From Candidatus Pacearchaeota archaeon (lineage in GTDB: Archaea; Nanobdellota; Nanobdellia; Pacearchaeales; GW2011-AR1): 13,237 nt of DNA. The position numbers were made by a program, and so were the translations under genes. Location: the NCBI GenBank assembly GCA_002689985.1, contig NZDC01000011.1:1-13237 (forward strand), given 5' to 3'. Position 1 is the stretch's first letter. Each line of letters opens with the position of its first letter. Positions 6,393-12,561 of this stretch are shown piece by piece. The notes under the pieces are model-generated. The model was not told the DNA's origin. It saw nothing but the letters and a program-made list of their open reading frames with translations, and made no database searches.

Positions 6393-7307
6393 ATGGTAGA
6401 AAAAATAAAAGTAACTTTTTTAGGAACGTCAGACTCTATTCCTAGTGCTAATAGGAATCATACCTCAATTTGGTTAAAATACAAAGATGAAAATATTTTA
6501 ATTGATTGTGGAGAAGGAACACAAAGGCAAATAAGAAAAGCAAAATTAAATCCTGGAAAAATAACAAAAATTCTTCTTACTCATTGGCATGGAGATCATA
6601 TTTTAGGTATTCCTGGATTATTACAAACCTTAGCTTTAAGTAAACATAATAAATCATTAACTATTTATGGACCATATGGCACAAAAAAATTTATGGAAAG
6701 TTTATTTAATACTTTTATTTTTGTAAAGAAATTTCCAATAAATATTATTGAAGTTAAAAAAGAAGGAAAGTTTTTTGAGACCTCTGATTTTAGATTAGAA
6801 TCTAAGAAAATGACTCATGGGCCTCCTTGTAATGCCTATGCTTTTATAAAAAAAGGAAAAATAAGAATAGATAAGAAAAAATTAAAAAAATCAAAATTAC
6901 CGTTGGGACCATTAATAAAAAAATTAAAACAAGGAAAAGATATTACTTATAATAAAAAGAAATATCTAGTAAAAAATCTAACTTTTAAGGAAGAAGATAA
7001 AAAAGTTTCAATTGTTTTAGATACGTCGATAAATAAAAAAATTATGCCTTTTGTAAAAAATTCTGACTTGTTAATTTGCGAATCTAATTATGCACAAGAC
7101 CTTACAAGTTTAGCTAAAGATTACAATCATATGACCTCGATTCAAGCAGCAAACATTGCAAAAAAATCAAATTCAAAAAAATTAATTTTAACTCATATTA
7201 GTCAAAGATACAAAAAAAATCTAAAGAAATTTTTAAATGATACAAAAAAAGTTTTTAAGAATTCTTCTTTAGCTGATGATTTAGATGTTGTTGAGATATC
7301 TAAATAG
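6393..7307 (+). CDS. rnz: Ribonuclease Z (tRNA 3' endonuclease)
   Basis: A 304-residue metallo-beta-lactamase protein of the short RNase Z form. FLGTSDSIPSANRN (9-22) and IDCGEGTQRQI (37-47) are family signatures. THWHGDH (63-69) is the zinc motif, and further ligands are His142 (THGPP), Asp210 (LDTS) and His268 (THIS). His246 in HMT is the usual catalytic-region histidine. The flexible arm that grips the tRNA elbow appears at about 170-183 (PLGPLIKKLKQGKD). It cuts pre-tRNA after the discriminator base so that CCA can be added, which matches the CCA-less tRNA genes here. Two of these start 37 nt downstream on the same strand. The start is fixed by a TATA box 26 nt upstream. Confidence 0.95.
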   Translation: MVEKIKVTFLGTSDSIPSANRNHTSIWLKYKDENILIDCGEGTQRQIRKAKLNPGKITKILLTHWHGDHILGIPGLLQTLALSKHNKSLTIYGPYGTKKFMESLFNTFIFVKKFPINIIEVKKEGKFFETSDFRLESKKMTHGPPCNAYAFIKKGKIRIDKKKLKKSKLPLGPLIKKLKQGKDITYNKKKYLVKNLTFKEEDKKVSIVLDTSINKKIMPFVKNSDLLICESNYAQDLTSLAKDYNHMTSIQAANIAKKSNSKKLILTHISQRYKKNLKKFLNDTKKVFKNSSLADDLDVVEISK

Positions 7308-7313
7308 AAAGAT

Positions 7314-7321
7314 TTTAAATA
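7314..7321 (+). promoter_or_regulatory. TATA box of the tRNA-Arg/tRNA-Cys pair
   Basis: TTTTAAAT, seven bases after the RNase Z stop, lies about 27 nt before the tRNA-Arg 5' end. Transcription would start almost at the mature 5' end. Confidence 0.5.
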
Positions 7322-7344
7322 GAATTTTTTCTTAGTTTAATTAG

Positions 7345-7419
7345 GCCCCTGTAGCTCAGCCTGGATAGAGCGATTGCCTTCTAAGCAATAGGTCGCAGGT
7401 TCGAATCCTGTCGGGGGCA
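7345..7419 (+). tRNA. tRNA-Arg(UCU)
   Basis: Acceptor GCCCCTG pairs with CGGGGGC (one T-G wobble). The D-stem is GCTC/GAGC. Anticodon arm ATTGC-CTTCTAA-GCAAT gives anticodon UCU, reading AGA/AGG. T-arm is GCAGG-TTCGAAT-CCTGT, and A73 follows. No intron and no encoded CCA. Only three bases separate it from tRNA-Cys, so the two are co-transcribed and cut apart. Confidence 0.95.
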
Positions 7420-7422
7420 TTT

Positions 7423-7495
7423 GCGGAGGTGGCACAGCGGCTACTGCGTTCGCCTGCAGAGCGAATTTTCGCGGGTTCGAGTCCCGCCCTCCGCT
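7423..7495 (+). tRNA. tRNA-Cys(GCA)
   Basis: Acceptor GCGGAGG/CCTCCGC, D-stem GCA/TGC, and anticodon arm TTCGC-CTGCAGA-GCGAA with anticodon GCA. T-arm is GCGGG-TTCGAGT-CCCGC. The discriminator is U73, the known cysteine identity base. No intron and no CCA. The gene runs directly into a T5 stretch (7495-7499) that could end transcription. Confidence 0.95.
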
Positions 7496-7533
7496 TTTTA
7501 AGACGACAAAACATCAAAATTTGATAAATAATT

Positions 7534-7555
7534 AAGAATTCTTTTTTTATTTTTC
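7534..7555 (+). terminator. T-rich terminator after the tRNA pair
   Basis: The 10-bp palindrome AAGAATTCTT runs into a T7-A-T5 stretch. Archaeal polymerase stops on T-tracts. The T5 at the end of tRNA-Cys may act first. Between here and the next gene only the promoter region is seen. Confidence 0.35.
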
Positions 7556-7597
7556 TTAAAAATACTATTATTTCTAATTTTTTAAAAAATACCTTAA

Positions 7598-7637
7598 CCT
7601 ATTCATAAATGTATAAATAAATATATTTATAAATAGG
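7598..7637 (+). promoter_or_regulatory. Promoter with inverted repeat (candidate operator) of the surface operon
   Basis: Left arm CCTATTCATAAAT (7598-7610) and right arm ATTTATAAATAGG (7625-7637) are inverted copies with 12 of 13 bases matching. The right arm contains the TATA box (TTTATAAAT), about 55 nt before the winged-helix ATG, leaving a leader of about 30 nt. A bound repressor would block TBP. Confidence 0.45.
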
Positions 7638-7686
7638 TAAATCTAATTTAAGAGTTAATAAGTAATAACTTAGGAAAGAGGTTGGG

Positions 7687-7935
7687 ATGAGAGACACTAT
7701 TTTAGAAATAACTCTAAAGGTAATTGAAGAAGCAAATACAGTATTAGAAACAAAGGAAATACAAGAAAAGGTAGAGGCTTCTATTAAAGATATAACTAGA
7801 ACTAAGTTGTTTTCTAGACTAAATAATTTGAGAGGTGAAGGATTAATCAAAGGAAAGTTTGTTGGTCCTGGAAAAGGAGTTTGGATTTGGTGGAAAAAAG
7901 ATGCTTTTTCTGAAAACGAGAATTCTACTAAATGA
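7687..7935 (+). CDS. Small winged-helix DNA-binding protein (predicted)
   Basis: An 82-residue protein. Residues 2-15 and 20-32 form helices, then a helix at 38-54 (RTKLFSRLNNLRGEGLI) resembles a winged-helix recognition helix followed by a wing-like turn (KGKFVGPGKGVWIWW, 55-69). This is the layout of small MarR/PadR-like or HTH-only archaeal regulators, but I cannot name a family. GAGGTTGGGATG provides a Shine-Dalgarno-like run just before the ATG, unlike the leaderless genes nearby. The next gene begins seven bases after its stop, so it heads an operon with two surface or membrane proteins. The inverted repeat over the operon TATA box suggests autoregulation. Confidence 0.65.
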   Translation: MRDTILEITLKVIEEANTVLETKEIQEKVEASIKDITRTKLFSRLNNLRGEGLIKGKFVGPGKGVWIWWKKDAFSENENSTK

Positions 7936-7942
7936 GGGAAAA

Positions 7943-8707
7943 ATGATAAGTGAATTCTTAAATAATAAACAAGGAAAATTGCAAAAGATACTAATAATAT
8001 TAATAATAACATTTCTGATTTTGCTAATTAGTTTTGGAATTAATACAGCACAAGAAGAAGATACTAGTGAATCAAATGAAGATCCACTAATTGAAGAGGA
8101 AGTTGAAGATCCACCAGTGGAAGAAGAAATTGAAGATCAACCTACTGAAGAAGAAATTATTATAGAACCTATTAAAGAAATATCTACTGAACCAGAAGAA
8201 ATTATTGAAGAAGAAAATGTTACAGCGCCAGTAGAAGAAATACTTGAAGAATTAAATGAAACAATTGTTGAAGAATTACCTTTAGATGAAATTTTAAATG
8301 AAACAAGTGAAACTTCAAATGAAACAACAAATGATACTCAACCTTTACCTAAACCTGAAGAGCTTCCAGAAGAAGAAATTATTTCTGATTCACCTTCTTC
8401 TGGAGAAGCTCCAGGTATAATTCCTGAACCTGAATTAAGTATTCAAATTTCTAATCTAACTGAAGTTACAAGAGGAGAAGTAATAGAAATTAGTGCGACA
8501 ATAATAAATTCTGGTGCTAAAGCAAAAAATGTTTTAGCTATTTGGGTTCTTCCAGAAGATTTTGAAATTATTTCTGGTAATGAAATAGAAAATTGTGGAG
8601 ATTTAGGTAAAGAAGAATCTTGCATCTCAACAATTAATGTTCAAACATCAATTCTATCATCCTTAGGAAAAAACCAAATTAAAATTAGAGTAGGATATGG
8701 AAAATGA
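7943..8707 (+). CDS. Acidic exported or membrane-anchored protein
   Basis: 254 residues from the ATG at 7943, preceded by GAGGG and seven bases after the winged-helix stop. The frame is open further up to 7859 inside that gene, but starting there would place 28 residues before a clear signal, so I reject it. Residues 14-36 (KILIILIITFLILLISFG onward) are a signal peptide or N-terminal anchor. Residues 39-165 are extremely Glu/Pro-rich with short repeats (VEDPPVEEEIEDQPTEEE) and several N-x-S/T sequons (NVT, NET, NDT) that could be glycosylated. Residues 166-254 form a beta-sandwich of CARDB/NEW3 type with Cys218 and Cys227. Its stop overlaps a possible ATG (8704) of the next gene by 4 nt. Role unknown; a stalk-like surface protein is likely. 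Confidence 0.7.
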   Translation: MISEFLNNKQGKLQKILIILIITFLILLISFGINTAQEEDTSESNEDPLIEEEVEDPPVEEEIEDQPTEEEIIIEPIKEISTEPEEIIEEENVTAPVEEILEELNETIVEELPLDEILNETSETSNETTNDTQPLPKPEELPEEEIISDSPSSGEAPGIIPEPELSIQISNLTEVTRGEVIEISATIINSGAKAKNVLAIWVLPEDFEIISGNEIENCGDLGKEESCISTINVQTSILSSLGKNQIKIRVGYGK

Positions 8708-8758
8708 TAAAAAAAAATATTTAATAATAAATCCTTACAATCTAAATTAGTAATAGGA

Positions 8759-9688
8759 ATGTTTGTTTTTGTAATTGTTAGTTTATTTTTAATTCTTGGA
8801 ACTAATTTTAGTATGACTGGTTTTGTTTCAAAATTAAGAATGACTGGTTTTGCAATAGCCGGAGGAGATTTTATTGAAAAAACAGTAGAAGTAGAAGTAG
8901 AAAGAGAAAGATCTTATTTGTTTGATGTTTCAGTTAGAATATTACCTAAATATCTAGAAGTTCTTGCAGGTGAAGAGGTAGCAGCAGAAATAATTATCTC
9001 ACCTCTTACTTCAGTAGAAGTATTAAAAGATGCAAAATTAATATATTATGTTGAAAATTCAAAACAAAAAGTTTTTGCATCTATTCAAGAAATTGTAGAT
9101 GTTAGTAAAGAAACAAAACTTCTAAGAGAGTTAAGTCTTCCTGAAGGTATTGATCTTGGTAAATACTGGTTTGTTGCAAAATTAGAGTACAAAAAACAAG
9201 TGTCTAGTGATAAAAAGAGACTTGGTATAATAGAAAGAGAAATACCCTTCTCAATACCGTCAATAGAAAAAACACAATCATTAATTAAGATAATTTTAAT
9301 GGTAGTATTACTCATTTTGGCAATATTAGTAATTAAAAATAGAACGAAAAGAAGAGAACATAGAAAAAGACACTTAAAGGATCATAAAAAGAAAGGAAAA
9401 TATCTAGACTTTACAAGAAAAGAAAAACCTAAAGGAAATTATATAGATTTTACAAATAAATTCAAGAAAAATTCACAAAAGTTAAAGGAAGAAGCTATAG
9501 ATAAGTTAATTAATTTAACAAAGGAAAAACCTAAAGAAAATAATAAGAAAGATGAGAAACCTAAAGAGGAGATTAAAAAAGAAAAACCTAAAGGAAAATA
9601 TTTAGACTTTACAAAGAAATTCAAGAAAGATTCACAAGATTTTAAAAAAGAAGCTGTAGATAAATTAATTGATTTATCTAAGAAATAG
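8759..9688 (+). CDS. Two-TM surface protein with repeated basic cytoplasmic tail
   Basis: 309 residues from the ATG at 8759. Residues 1-14 are hydrophobic (signal or TM), about 40-170 form a beta-rich outer domain (EKTVEVEVERERSYLF onward, Ig-like), residues 175-193 are a TM segment, and 194-309 are a very basic tail. The tail contains a 33-residue unit twice (223-255 and 276-308: KPKG-Y-DFT-KFKK-SQ onward) and a partial copy at 212-219. The start is doubtful: the same frame continues upstream to 8711 with a plausible n-region (FNNKSLQSKLVIG) but has no ATG. An ATG at 8704, overlapping the previous stop, would join it if the A9 run at 8709-8717 had eight As. It likely works with the preceding acidic protein. 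Function unknown. Confidence 0.7.
   Translation: MFVFVIVSLFLILGTNFSMTGFVSKLRMTGFAIAGGDFIEKTVEVEVERERSYLFDVSVRILPKYLEVLAGEEVAAEIIISPLTSVEVLKDAKLIYYVENSKQKVFASIQEIVDVSKETKLLRELSLPEGIDLGKYWFVAKLEYKKQVSSDKKRLGIIEREIPFSIPSIEKTQSLIKIILMVVLLILAILVIKNRTKRREHRKRHLKDHKKKGKYLDFTRKEKPKGNYIDFTNKFKKNSQKLKEEAIDKLINLTKEKPKENNKKDEKPKEEIKKEKPKGKYLDFTKKFKKDSQDFKKEAVDKLIDLSKK
9425..9682 (+). repeat. Two 99-bp direct repeats coding the tail repeat
   Basis: 9425-9523 and 9584-9682 encode the same 33-residue unit (KPKG[NK]Y, DFT, KFKK[ND]SQ, EA[IV]DKLI[ND]L). The copies differ at many third codon positions, so the duplication is old or kept by selection on the protein. Confidence 0.7.
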
Positions 9689-9720
9689 ATTATAAGAATA
9701 TTTTTAAAAATTTTACAAAA

Positions 9721-9729
9721 TATTTAAAT
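9721..9729 (+). promoter_or_regulatory. TATA box of glyS
   Basis: TATTTAAAT is centred 28 nt before the ATG of glycyl-tRNA synthetase and lies in the 64-nt gap after the surface operon. Confidence 0.55.
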
Positions 9730-9752
9730 AGTTTTGTAGTACCTAATTATAG

Positions 9753-11477
9753 ATGGCATTTATTGTTAAAAAAATAATTAATGGAAGAGAATATTATTAT
9801 CTCAATGAAAATAAGAGAGTAGATGGAAAAGTAAAAACAAAAACTCTTTGTTATTTGGGAAAGTCAAAAAAAGAAGCTATAAAAAAATCAAAAGATATAA
9901 TCAAAAAAATAAAAGAACCAGAAATTAAAGAAATTAAAAAAGTAATAAAAGAATCAAACAATGTTCCTGTAGAAGAAAAAGAATTTTTAAGTTTTATTCA
10001 AGAAGCAGGTCTTATTTGGGGACCAAGTCCTGAAATTTATGGAGGATTAGCTGGATTTTATACTTATGGGCCTTTAGGAAAACTTCTAAAAAATAAAGTT
10101 GAGAATTCTGTTAGGAGAGTTTTTAATGCTAATGGATTAAGAGAATTAGAAGGACCGACTATTCTTCCTGATATTGTATGGAAGGCTTCAGGACATTTAG
10201 AAACATTTAATGATAGAATAATAAAATGTTCTAAATGTAAAGCTACTTTTAGAGCAGATAAGTTAATTGAAGAAAAGCATGATGTTTCTGCAGATTCATT
10301 TTCAAATGAAAAAATTTTAGAGTTTATTAATAAGAAAGAAATTAAATGTCCAAGTTGTAAAGGGTTTCTAGAAAATTCAATTAATACTCAAAGTCTTATG
10401 ATGAAAACAAAAGTTGCTGGGCAAGATGCTTCTTTAAGACCTGAAACTGCAACAGTAACTTATCTTCCATACTTAAGAGTTTATAATTATTTTAGAAAAA
10501 AACTTCCTTTAGGTGTTTTTCAAATTGGAAAAGCATATAGGAATGAAATCTCCCCTAGACAACATGTTATTAGAGGAAGAGAGTTTACACAAGCAGAAGG
10601 ACAAATTTTTGTTGACCCTAATAATAAAAATGACTGGGATAAATATAAAGAGATAAAAAAAGAAAAATTACCTTTTTGGGATTATAAAAGTCAAGAGAAT
10701 AATAAACCTATTAAAGAAATTAGTATTGAAGAAGCATTAAAAAAAGGATTTATTAAAAGCCAGGCATATGGGTGGTGTATATGGATTGCTTATCAACAAT
10801 TTATAGGATTTGGAATACCAAAAAATAGAATAAGATTAAGACAACATCATCTTGATGAAAAAGCATTTTATGCCGACGATGCTTGGGATATTGAAATTAA
10901 ATTAAATAATTATGGTTGGATTGAATTATGTGGGATTCATGATAGAACTGACTATGATTTAAAACAACATTCAAAATTTTCCAATACGGAGTTAGTTGCA
11001 ATTAGAGAAAATGGAGAGAAATTTGTTCCACATATATTAGAAATAGCTTTTGGAACAGATAGACCAACTTATGCCTTGATAGATATCTTCTATGAAAAAA
11101 GAGAAGTCAAAGAGGGGAAAACAATGTTTAAGATCCCATATCATATGGCGCCAATAGATATTTCAATTTTTCCTTTAATGAAAAAACCAGAATTAATTAA
11201 GATTGCGAATAAAATTAAGGAATTTTTAGAGAGAGATTTTATTGTAAACTATGATGAATCAGGAAGTATTGGAAAAAGATATCTAAGAAGTTCAAATTCT
11301 GGAATTCCTTATGCAATTACAATAGATTATGATTCTGTTAAAAAAGAAGATATTACTCTTAGAGATAGAAATTCTGAGAGACAAATTAGAATAAAAATCT
11401 CTAAACTTAAAGAAATTTTAAAAAAATTAATTAACTCTGAAATAGAGTTTGAAAAAGCTGGAAAATTAATAAAATGA
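9753..11477 (+). CDS. glyS: Glycyl-tRNA synthetase with extra N-terminal module
   Basis: A 574-residue class II synthetase of the archaeal/eukaryal alpha2 type. The catalytic domain spans about 76-450. GLIWGPSPEIYGG (86-98) and GFYTYGPLG (101-109) open it. A zinc-binding insertion has C159-x2-C162 and C199-x2-C202. Motif 2 includes FQIGKAYRNEISPRQ (256-270) followed by REFTQAEGQ (276-284). Motif 3 is GTDRPTYALI with Arg437. The anticodon-binding domain covers about 460-562. Residues 1-37 (FIVKKIINGREYYYLNE, then RVDGKVKTKTLCYLGK) do not belong to the enzyme. They resemble the short N-terminal module of IS1634-like transposases and some archaeal proteins, joined through a Lys-rich linker (38-70). 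The start is supported by the TATA box 28 nt upstream. It charges tRNA-Gly. Confidence 0.93.
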   Translation: MAFIVKKIINGREYYYLNENKRVDGKVKTKTLCYLGKSKKEAIKKSKDIIKKIKEPEIKEIKKVIKESNNVPVEEKEFLSFIQEAGLIWGPSPEIYGGLAGFYTYGPLGKLLKNKVENSVRRVFNANGLRELEGPTILPDIVWKASGHLETFNDRIIKCSKCKATFRADKLIEEKHDVSADSFSNEKILEFINKKEIKCPSCKGFLENSINTQSLMMKTKVAGQDASLRPETATVTYLPYLRVYNYFRKKLPLGVFQIGKAYRNEISPRQHVIRGREFTQAEGQIFVDPNNKNDWDKYKEIKKEKLPFWDYKSQENNKPIKEISIEEALKKGFIKSQAYGWCIWIAYQQFIGFGIPKNRIRLRQHHLDEKAFYADDAWDIEIKLNNYGWIELCGIHDRTDYDLKQHSKFSNTELVAIRENGEKFVPHILEIAFGTDRPTYALIDIFYEKREVKEGKTMFKIPYHMAPIDISIFPLMKKPELIKIANKIKEFLERDFIVNYDESGSIGKRYLRSSNSGIPYAITIDYDSVKKEDITLRDRNSERQIRIKISKLKEILKKLINSEIEFEKAGKLIK

Positions 11478-11482
11478 TTTCC

Positions 11483-11489
11483 TTTTTTT
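11483..11489 (+). terminator. T7 terminator after glyS
   Basis: Seven Ts lie five bases after the glycyl-tRNA synthetase stop. This fits archaeal T-tract termination; no strong hairpin is seen. Confidence 0.4.
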
Positions 11490-11570
11490 ACCGTCGGAGA
11501 AATGGAATTTCAATAAAAAAATATTTTAAATAAAAATTAAAATTTTATCCAAAATTTTTTTATAAAAAAG

Positions 11571-11579
11571 TTTATAAAC
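11571..11579 (+). promoter_or_regulatory. TATA box of the lysine-rich mini-gene
   Basis: AAAAAAG followed by TTTATAAAC gives a strong BRE plus TATA. The ATG at 11623 lies about 48 nt downstream, leaving a leader of about 20 nt that contains GGGGTC as a ribosome-binding run. Confidence 0.6.
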
Positions 11580-11622
11580 AATTAATTCTTAATATTATTA
11601 ATTAAAAAAAGGGGTCATTAAT

Positions 11623-11703
11623 ATGGCAAAAAAGAAAGCAAAAAAGAAAGCAAAGAAAAAAACAAAAAAGAAAGCTGCTAAAAAGAAAAAGAAAAAAAGA
11701 TAA
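11623..11703 (+). CDS. 26-residue lysine-rich protein
   Basis: The mini-gene encodes MAKKKAKKKAKKK followed by TKKKAAKKKKKKR: about three-quarters Lys, with only Ala, Thr, Arg and Met besides. It resembles histone H1 tails or lysine-rich extensions of DPANN proteins. Support for a real gene: a strong TATA/BRE, a leader with GGGGTC nine bases before the ATG, a clean stop, and a T7 tract (11713-11719) ten bases after the stop. A likely role is binding nucleic acid by charge, but nothing more specific can be said. It is flanked by glyS and a HIT protein, both with their own promoters. Confidence 0.6.
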   Translation: MAKKKAKKKAKKKTKKKAAKKKKKKR

Positions 11704-11712
11704 GTTAATTAA

Positions 11713-11719
11713 TTTTTTT
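11713..11719 (+). terminator. T7 terminator after the lysine-rich mini-gene
   Basis: TTTTTTT lies ten bases after the stop codon. Further T-rich DNA follows up to the HIT promoter, and no other gene is seen there. Confidence 0.4.
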
Positions 11720-11818
11720 ATTTAGTTTTTAATCTATCTTTGAACTTTTTAGTATCTTTTAATATATTTTTAGATTAGAAGTGTAAGGATTTCTTTTGTA
11801 GATTTTTTTATAGAAAAA

Positions 11819-11827
11819 GTTTTAAAC
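11819..11827 (+). promoter_or_regulatory. TATA box of the HIT gene
   Basis: AAAAA then GTTTTAAAC is centred about 22 nt before the ATG at 11845, or 25 nt before the second ATG at 11848. Confidence 0.5.
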
Positions 11828-11844
11828 TATTTTTTATTATTTTC

Positions 11845-12195
11845 ATGATGGATAATTGTGTGTTTTGTAATATAATAAAAGGAGATATTCCTACTAAAAA
11901 GATTTATGAAAATGAAAATTTTTTTTCAATTCCTGATGCAAAACCTATTGTAGAGGGGCACAGTTTAGTTATTTCAAAAAAACATTTTAAAACTTCTTTA
12001 GATTTACCAAATAGTTTAGGAACAGAACTTTTGGATTGTATTAAAAAAACATCTTTGAAATTAATAGATGAAAAGAAAATAGAAGCTTTTAATATTATTA
12101 ATAATAATTTTAAAGCTGCAGGACAAGTTGTAAATCATATTCATTTTCATATTATTCCTAGAAAAAAAGATGATGGACTTAAGATGATAGTATAA
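11845..12195 (+). CDS. HIT-family nucleotide hydrolase
   Basis: A 116-residue HIT-fold protein. C-x2-C at residues 5-8 (CVFCNIIKGDIP) is the zinc-linked start typical of HINT/Fhit-like members. IPDAKPIVEGHSLVISKKH (29-47) follows, and the active site HIHFHIIPR (98-106) has the His-x-His-x-His triad, where the middle His is the nucleophile. Such enzymes split nucleotidyl phosphoramidates or dinucleoside polyphosphates in the cytosol; the exact substrate cannot be told. Two ATGs lie in tandem (11845 and 11848), and the TATA spacing slightly favours the second. The stop is one base away from the 3' end of a tRNA on the other strand. Confidence 0.92.
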   Translation: MMDNCVFCNIIKGDIPTKKIYENENFFSIPDAKPIVEGHSLVISKKHFKTSLDLPNSLGTELLDCIKKTSLKLIDEKKIEAFNIINNNFKAAGQVVNHIHFHIIPRKKDDGLKMIV

Positions 12196-12196
12196 A

Positions 12197-12269
12197 TGTC
12201 TCTGGGGGGATTTTAACCCTCGACCTCCGCCTCATGAGAGCGGCGCTCTAAACCCTGAGCTACAGAGAC
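12197..12269 (-). tRNA. tRNA with anticodon CAU (elongator Met or Ile2), aberrant
   Basis: Acceptor GTCTCTG/CAGAGAC pairs perfectly, D-stem is GCTC/GAGC, A73 and no CCA. Anticodon arm CCGCT-CTCATGA-GGCGG gives CAU. The stem lacks the GGG/CCC pairs of initiator tRNA, so it is elongator Met or an Ile tRNA that needs agmatidine at C34; the sequence does not decide. Oddities: T-loop TTAAAAT lacks the nearly invariant C56, the T-stem has an A-C mismatch, and position 37 is G where CAU tRNAs normally carry A for t6A. Confidence 0.75.
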
Positions 12270-12290
12270 AAAATTAAGAAATATCATCGA

Positions 12291-12299
12291 TTTAAAAAT
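12291..12299 (-). promoter_or_regulatory. TATA box of the CAU tRNA
   Basis: TTTTTAAAT on the minus strand is centred about 26 nt upstream of the tRNA 5' end. It lies next to the divergent TATA-like TCTTAAAAAC (12311-12320) of the following plus-strand gene. Confidence 0.5.
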
Positions 12300-12340
12300 C
12301 CTGCGATAAGTCTTAAAAACTTCTTTTTACTACTTTTATC

Positions 12341-12559
12341 ATGGTGATTAATGAAAGTTTAATTTATACAATTCCTTTGGAATTAGCAAATAACCTTTCC
12401 AAACTAGTTACTGTTTTACAAGCCTTGGGATGGGCTATTGTAATTTATGTAATCTTTAATGTAATTTTGATTTTAATGAATAGAAAGAAGAAAAAAGAAC
12501 TTGAGAAAATAAGAAAAGATATAAAGGAGATAAAGAGAATCTTAAAAAGAAAGAGATAA
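12341..12559 (+). CDS. Small one-pass membrane protein
   Basis: A 72-residue protein of no known family. Residues 1-25 are amphipathic, about 26-46 (LQALGWAIVIYVIFNVILIL onward) form one TM helix, and 47-72 are a very basic helix (KKKKELEKIRKDIKEIKRILKRK) with heptad-like Ile/Leu spacing, so a short coiled coil facing the cytosol is likely. A TATA-like TCTTAAAAAC about 26 nt upstream supports the ATG. It converges on eS17 with two bases between the stop codons. It could be a membrane tether or a subunit partner; there is no functional evidence. Confidence 0.65.
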   Translation: MVINESLIYTIPLELANNLSKLVTVLQALGWAIVIYVIFNVILILMNRKKKKELEKIRKDIKEIKRILKRKR

Positions 12560-12561
12560 AT

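Noticed and set aside
7859..7942. Upstream extension of the acidic surface protein
   Set aside because: The extra 28 residues overlap the winged-helix gene in another frame. The ATG at 7943 has GAGGG before it and places the signal segment properly.
7599..8012. 137-codon minus-strand frame with hydrophobic segments
   Set aside because: It covers the winged-helix gene and its promoter in antisense, and the plus-strand genes have far better start signals.
12197..12269. Initiator tRNA-Met
   Set aside because: The anticodon stem lacks the three G-C pairs that mark initiator tRNAs.
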